From positions 62,001 through 126,000 of the forward strand of contig NZ_JAGEOK010000015.1 of the NCBI RefSeq assembly GCF_017573545.1: 64,000 nucleotides of DNA, read 5' to 3'. Shown in pieces: positions 59,821-64,000 of this stretch. Numbering within the stretch: position 1 is the stretch's first letter; every line of letters begins with the position of its first letter. The notes beneath the pieces were generated by a model. It had not been told where the DNA came from, did no database searches, and worked only from the letters and a program-made list of their open reading frames with translations. The DNA is from Actinomadura nitritigenes. Lineage in GTDB: Bacteria; Actinomycetota; Actinomycetes; Streptosporangiales; Streptosporangiaceae. Position numbers and translations under genes: made by a program.

Positions 59821-62030
59821 CGCGCGGAGTGCCCCAGCTCAGCGGTCAGCTCGTCCAGCAGGCCGATCGCCGCGTCGGCGAGCACGGTGCCGGGCGGGAA
59901 GATCGCGGCGGCGCCGGCGGCGCGCAGCTCGTCGAAGTCCTGCGGCGGGATGACGCCGCCGACGACGATCATGATGTCGTCGCGGCCGAGCGCGGCCAGC
60001 TCCTCGCGCAGCGCGGGCACCAGCGTGAGGTGCCCGGCGGCGAGGGAGTTGACGCCGACGATGTGCACGTCGGCCTCCACCGCCTGCCGGGCGACCTCGC
60101 CCGGCGTCTGGAACAGCGGGCCCACGTCGACGTCGAAGCCGAGGTCGGCGAAGCCGGTCGCGATCACCTTCTGGCCGCGGTCGTGGCCGTCCTGGCCCAT
60201 CTTCGCGACGAGGATGCGGGGCCGGCGGCCCTCCTCCTGCTCGAACGCGGCGGTCGCGGCGCGCGCCTTCTCGATGCTCGACACCGTCCCTGCCTCTTCC
60301 CGGTACACCCCGGAGATCGTACGGATCTGCGCGGCGTGCCGCCCGTACGCCTTCTCCAGCGCGTCGGAGATCTCGCCGACGGTCGCCTTGGCGCGGGCGG
60401 CGTCGATGGCGAGGGACAGCAGGTTGTGGCTCAGGTCGGAGGGGCGGGTGCCGTTCTCGGCGGCCTCGGCCGCGGCGGTGATCGCGGCGAGCGCCGCCTG
60501 CGTCGCGGTCTCGTCGCGCTCCTCCCGCAGCCGCCGCAGCTTATCGATCTGCTGGGCGCGGACGGCGGCGTTGTCGACCTTGAGGACCTCGATCCGCTCC
60601 TCGACGTCCGGACGGTACTTGTTGACGCCGATGACGGGCTGGCGGCCGGAGTCGATGCGGGCCTGGGTGCGGGCCGCGGCCTCCTCGATGCGCAGCTTCG
60701 GCAGCCCCTCGTCGATCGCCCTGGCCATGCCGCCGGCCTTCTCGACCTCGGTGATGTGGCCCCAGGCGCGGCGGGCGAGGTCGTAGGTGAGGCGCTCGAC
60801 GTAGGCGCTGCCGCCCCACGGGTCGATCGTCCGGGTCGTCCCGGACTCCTGCTGGAGGAGCAGCTGGGTGTTGCGGGCGATGCGCGCGGAGAAGTCGGTC
60901 GGCAGCGCGAGGGCCTCGTCCAGCGCGTTGGTGTGCAGCGACTGGGTGTGGCCCTGCGTGGCGGCCATCGCCTCGACGCAGGTCCGGGCGACGTTGTTGA
61001 ACACGTCCTGCGCGGTCAGCGACCAGCCGGACGTCTGCGAGTGCGTGCGCAGCGACAGCGACTTGGGGTTCTCCGGGTCGAACTGCTTCACCAGCTTCGC
61101 CCAGAGCAGGCGGGCGGCGCGCAGCTTGGCGACCTCCATGAAGAAGTTCATGCCGATCGCCCAGAAGAACGACAGGCGCGGCGCGAACGCGTCGATGTCC
61201 AGGCCCGCCTCGCGGCCCGCGCGGATGTACTCCACGCCGTCGGCGAGGGTGTAGGCCAGCTCCAGGTCGGCGGTGGCCCCGGCCTCCTGGATGTGGTAGC
61301 CGGAGATCGAGATGGAGTTGTACTTCGGCATCCGCTGCGAGGTGTACGCGAAGATGTCGGAGATGATCCGCATCGACGGCGCCGGCGGGTAGATGTAGGT
61401 GTTGCGGACCATGAACTCCTTGAGGATGTCGTTCTGGATGGTCCCCGCGAGGCGCTCCGGCTTCACCCCCTGCTCCTCGGCCGCGGCGATGTACAGCGCC
61501 AGGACGGGCAGCACCGCGCCGTTCATGGTCATCGACACGCTCATCCTGTCGAGCGGGATGCCGTCGAAGAGCTGCCGCATGTCGTAGATCGAGTCGATCG
61601 CGACGCCCGCCATGCCGACGTCGCCGGCGACGCGCGGGTGGTCGGAGTCGTAGCCGCGGTGGGTCGCGAGGTCGAACGCGACCGACAGGCCCTTCTGCCC
61701 GGCGGCGAGGTTGCGCCGGTAGAAGGCGTTGGACTCCTCGGCGGTGGAGAAGCCGGCGTACTGGCGGATCGTCCACGGCTGGGTGGCGTACATCGCCGGG
61801 TACGGGCCGCGCAGGTAGGGGGCGATGCCCGGCAGGGTGCCGAGGAAGTCCAGCCCGGCGAGGTCGTCGCCCGTGTACAGCGGCGGGACGCCGATGCCCT
61901 CCGGGGTGTCCCAGGTGTGGGCCTCGGGGTCCTTGCCGGTGGCGTCGGCGACGGCGGCGCGCCACCGCTCGGCGGTCGCGCCGGCGGGGGGCGCCGTCCC
62001 GAGCCCGATCTCGGTGAAGTCGGGGATCAT
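59817..62030 (-). CDS. mutB: Methylmalonyl-CoA mutase, large (B12-binding) subunit
   Basis: The 737-residue subunit converts (R)-methylmalonyl-CoA to succinyl-CoA with adenosylcobalamin. The catalytic barrel includes GIAPYLRGPYPAMYATQPWT, QYAGFSTAEESNAFYRRNLA, SISGYHIQEAGATADLELAY and RTHSQTSGWSLTAQDVFNNV. The C-terminal B12 domain has KMGQDGHDRGQKVIATGFAD with the cobalt-ligating His of D-x-H-x-x-G. It starts at ATG 62030, overlapping the mutA stop (ATGA). Together with mutA and meaB it channels propionyl-CoA from odd-chain, branched-chain or cholesterol-type substrates into the TCA cycle, or supplies methylmalonyl-CoA. Confidence 0.95.
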   Translation of the reverse strand: MIPDFTEIGLGTAPPAGATAERWRAAVADATGKDPEAHTWDTPEGIGVPPLYTGDDLAGLDFLGTLPGIAPYLRGPYPAMYATQPWTIRQYAGFSTAEESNAFYRRNLAAGQKGLSVAFDLATHRGYDSDHPRVAGDVGMAGVAIDSIYDMRQLFDGIPLDRMSVSMTMNGAVLPVLALYIAAAEEQGVKPERLAGTIQNDILKEFMVRNTYIYPPAPSMRIISDIFAYTSQRMPKYNSISISGYHIQEAGATADLELAYTLADGVEYIRAGREAGLDIDAFAPRLSFFWAIGMNFFMEVAKLRAARLLWAKLVKQFDPENPKSLSLRTHSQTSGWSLTAQDVFNNVARTCVEAMAATQGHTQSLHTNALDEALALPTDFSARIARNTQLLLQQESGTTRTIDPWGGSAYVERLTYDLARRAWGHITEVEKAGGMARAIDEGLPKLRIEEAAARTQARIDSGRQPVIGVNKYRPDVEERIEVLKVDNAAVRAQQIDKLRRLREERDETATQAALAAITAAAEAAENGTRPSDLSHNLLSLAIDAARAKATVGEISDALEKAYGRHAAQIRTISGVYREEAGTVSSIEKARAATAAFEQEEGRRPRILVAKMGQDGHDRGQKVIATGFADLGFDVDVGPLFQTPGEVARQAVEADVHIVGVNSLAAGHLTLVPALREELAALGRDDIMIVVGGVIPPQDFDELRAAGAAAIFPPGTVLADAAIGLLDELTAELGHSAR

Positions 62031-63850
62031 TCGTTCACTCCCAGATCGTGGAGGGTGGTCTCCAGCGCCTCGATCGCGTCGCATCCGGCGTGCACGCGGG
62101 CGTCGACCCCCTCGTAGGTTCCCTTACCCGCGAGCCAGACCTTCACCGCACCGGCGTCCTTCAGGACGCGGGCCGCTTCGGCGGCCTGCTCCTCGTACAG
62201 CCTGTCGCTGGAGCAGATGCAGGCGACGGCCGTGCCGGACGCCGCGAACTCCTCGGGCGCGCCCGTGACCGTCTCGATGCCGCCTGCCTGGAACAGGTTC
62301 GCGGCGAACGACGCCCGCGCGGTGTGCACGGCGATGGGGCCGAGCGTGGCGAGGAACACCTTCGGGCGGGCGCCGGTCGCCTCGGCGTGCGCGTCGGACC
62401 GGTCGCGGAGCGCCTCGAAGTCCTGCGCGTACGTGACGACGGGGAGCCCGCCGCCGGGACGGGCGGGGGCGGCGTCGCGCTCGGGCGGCGTCTCGGCGAT
62501 GTTCGGGAACTCGCTGACGCCGGTGAGCGGAGCCTTGCGGCGGGCGAGGTCCTTGCGGCGGCGCGCCCAGGTCGCGGCGAGCCGGTCGGCGACCAGGCCG
62601 GAGCCGAGGGCGGCGGCGAGGCCGCCGGCCTTCTCGATCTCCGTGAACCAGGCCCAGGCGGCCTGGGCGAGGCCCTCGGTGAGGCTCTCGGCGTACCAGG
62701 AGCCGCCGGCCGGGTCGACGACGCGGGCGAGGCTCGACTCCTCCAGCAGCAGCGTCTGGGTGTTGCGGGCGATGCGGCGGGCGAAGTCGTCGGGCAGGCC
62801 GAGCCGCGCGTCGAACGGCTGGACGGTGACGGCGTCGGCGCCGCCGACCCCGGCGGCGAACGCCGCGACGGTGGTGCGCAGCATGTTCACCCACGGGTCG
62901 CGGCGCGTCATCATCGCCGACGAGGTGACGGCGTGGATGCGCGCGGCCATCCCCTCGGCGGCGCCGCTGACCTCGGCGATCCGGGCCCACAGCCGGCGCA
63001 GGGCGCGGAGCTTGGCGATCGAGGAGAACTGGTCGGCGTTGACGGCGACCCGGAACTCGATCTGCCCGAACGCCTCGTCCACGCTCAGCCCGGCGCCGGT
63101 GAGGGCGCGCAGGTAGGCGACGCCGGCCGCGGCCACGGCGCCCAACTCCTCGGCGTCGCCGCCGCCCGCGTCGTGGTACGGGGTGCCGTCCGCGACGACC
63201 GCGCGCAGCCCCGGGAACTCCCGGACGCACCGGACGGCCAGCGCCGCCGCCTCGTCCAGGGACCCGGCGGTGCCGGTGCGGGCCTGGAGGCCGAGGGGGT
63301 CGGCGCCGAGGTTGCCCGACGCGTCCGGGCCGTTCCCGCGCTCGGCGACCAGCGCGAGGAACGCCTCGGCGGCCTCCGCCGTCCGCTCCCCGGCGTCCAG
63401 CACGACGGGCGCCAGGTCGAGCAGGACGCCGCGCAGGATCTCCGGCAGCGCGGCGACGGGCGTCCCGCCCTCGCCGAGCCGCAGCCAGACCGAGGTGGCG
63501 CCGTTCTCCAGGTCGGCGAGGACCGCCTCGCGCGTCGCGGCCGGGTCCGGGTGGGCGTGCGGCTGCCGGACGTCCCAGCCGGCGAGGCCCTCGCCGTCGG
63601 GCCGCACCTCGCGGACGTACGGGGCGAGCCCGGGCCGTCCGGGCGGGGCGTCGTCGCGCGTGTAGAGCGCGGCGATCGGCACTCCGTCGTAGGTCTCGCG
63701 GGTCAGCAGGGACTCGATCTCGCCGAGAGGGGTCTCCTCGGTCGCCGCGCCGGACTTGCGCAGCACCCCCTTCACCATCTCCCGCCACCGGTCCCGCTCG
63801 GCCGGGGGGAAGGCGGCGGCCAGTTCGAGTTCTTCAGGCGGCACCGTCAT
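62027..63850 (-). CDS. mutA: Methylmalonyl-CoA mutase, small subunit
   Basis: The 607-residue subunit pairs with MutB. It has the mutase barrel (FPPAERDRWREMVKGVLRKS at the N-terminus, FRVAVNADQFSSIAKLRALR, VTSSAMMTRRDPWVNMLRTT, DAVTVQPFDARLGLPDDFAR, NTQTLLLEESSLARVVDPAG) and a C-terminal B12-like domain. That domain has lost the cobalt-binding D-x-H-x-x-G (FLATLGPIAVHTARASFAAN), as normal for small subunits, which are non-catalytic. ATG 63850 has a weak site CCAGGGC. It is the first gene of mutA-mutB-meaB, with all junctions overlapping by a few bases, so the complex is made in a fixed ratio. Confidence 0.93.
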   Translation of the reverse strand: MTVPPEELELAAAFPPAERDRWREMVKGVLRKSGAATEETPLGEIESLLTRETYDGVPIAALYTRDDAPPGRPGLAPYVREVRPDGEGLAGWDVRQPHAHPDPAATREAVLADLENGATSVWLRLGEGGTPVAALPEILRGVLLDLAPVVLDAGERTAEAAEAFLALVAERGNGPDASGNLGADPLGLQARTGTAGSLDEAAALAVRCVREFPGLRAVVADGTPYHDAGGGDAEELGAVAAAGVAYLRALTGAGLSVDEAFGQIEFRVAVNADQFSSIAKLRALRRLWARIAEVSGAAEGMAARIHAVTSSAMMTRRDPWVNMLRTTVAAFAAGVGGADAVTVQPFDARLGLPDDFARRIARNTQTLLLEESSLARVVDPAGGSWYAESLTEGLAQAAWAWFTEIEKAGGLAAALGSGLVADRLAATWARRRKDLARRKAPLTGVSEFPNIAETPPERDAAPARPGGGLPVVTYAQDFEALRDRSDAHAEATGARPKVFLATLGPIAVHTARASFAANLFQAGGIETVTGAPEEFAASGTAVACICSSDRLYEEQAAEAARVLKDAGAVKVWLAGKGTYEGVDARVHAGCDAIEALETTLHDLGVNE

Positions 63851-63970
63851 GCCCTGGATGGTAAGCGCACGCCTACACCGCGTCCGAGGCCGGGTCCCGG
63901 TCACCAGAACCGCCGGGAGGCCCGCGCCCGCCGCCGGTTAGCGGTCCGGGTGCGGGGAAGAGGCACCCGC

Positions 63971-64000
63971 ATGACGCTGGATGCGCTGCCGGGTGACCTG
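63971..64000 (+). CDS. 5' end of an unidentified gene
   Basis: Ten codons, MTLDALPGDL, follow a good GGGGAAGAGG ribosome site before the ATG at 63971 and run off the window edge. It is divergent from mutA. Too little is visible to name a product. Confidence 0.45.
   Translation, partial: MTLDALPGDL

Noticed and set aside
56137..60786. A plus-strand open frame of about 1,550 codons
   Set aside because: It runs through the tRNA-Asn and opposite HNH, GNAT, meaB and mutB genes; composition is low-complexity Ser/Arg/Ala and no domain is visible.
63971..64000. FeoA-like start of the next gene
   Set aside because: Ten residues are not enough to support any product name.

Overview
This is a 64 kb stretch of a very GC-rich actinomycete chromosome. 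High GC, common GTG and TTG starts, tight GTGA/ATGA overlaps, several apparently leaderless genes, an F420-type LLM oxidoreductase, GpgS, RamB next to isocitrate lyase and the TrpE(G) fusion all fit Actinomycetota. A Streptosporangiales/Thermomonosporaceae-like relative is my inference from general resemblance and was not tested. I found no insertion sequence, prophage, CRISPR array or rRNA operon. The window is ordinary core and soft-accessory chromosome with about 60 protein genes and one tRNA.

Region by region. 1-7.1 kb: N-terminus of an ECF sigma factor, thioesterase, dienelactone hydrolase, atypical thymidylate synthase ThyX, molybdopterin oxidoreductase, DUF1266 protein, adenosine deaminase. 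7.2-11.6 kb: WYL regulator, an MFS exporter plus MarR unit behind a strong palindromic operator, an SDR, and a 48-residue GPGG-type membrane peptide. 11.6-16.4 kb: fused anthranilate synthase with a three-Trp-codon leader peptide and a textbook attenuator, divergent from a DUF3311/sodium:solute symporter pair. 16.5-22.2 kb: small exported protein, coupled TetR/cupin genes, an LRV/HEAT-like repeat protein, an acyl-CoA dehydrogenase under a 36-bp perfect palindrome, and GpgS. 22.3-27 kb: RamB-like regulator, isocitrate lyase and a secreted M1 aminopeptidase, separated by strong hairpins.

27-35.2 kb: an ABC-2 exporter (two permeases and an ATPase), then a DcuS/DcuR-type two-component system divergent from a NitT/TauT-type importer, which suggests a sensed and imported small organic substrate. 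35.2-42.6 kb: membrane proteins including a 713-residue GT-C-like protein, two paralogous small proteins, a secreted alpha/beta hydrolase and an aldehyde dehydrogenase. 42.7-49.4 kb: an unknown 249-residue protein, an AraC regulator, DUF1232 protein, SMR pump, LLM oxidoreductase, PucR regulator divergent from a class II aldolase, and MarR divergent from a VOC protein.

49.5-54.7 kb holds the most unusual operon: a response regulator fused to glutaredoxin-like and thioredoxin-reductase-like modules, translationally coupled to a histidine kinase with a cyclic-nucleotide-binding-like domain. It is followed by a Gfo/Idh/MocA oxidoreductase and an endonuclease/phosphatase-fold protein. 54.7-58.7 kb: secreted coiled-coil protein, HNH protein directly behind tRNA-Asn, an unknown protein and a double-GNAT protein. 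58.8-63.9 kb: mutA-mutB-meaB, the B12-dependent methylmalonyl-CoA mutase operon, with each junction overlapping. The acyl-CoA dehydrogenase, isocitrate lyase/RamB and mutase loci together indicate growth on fatty acids, acetate and propionyl-CoA.
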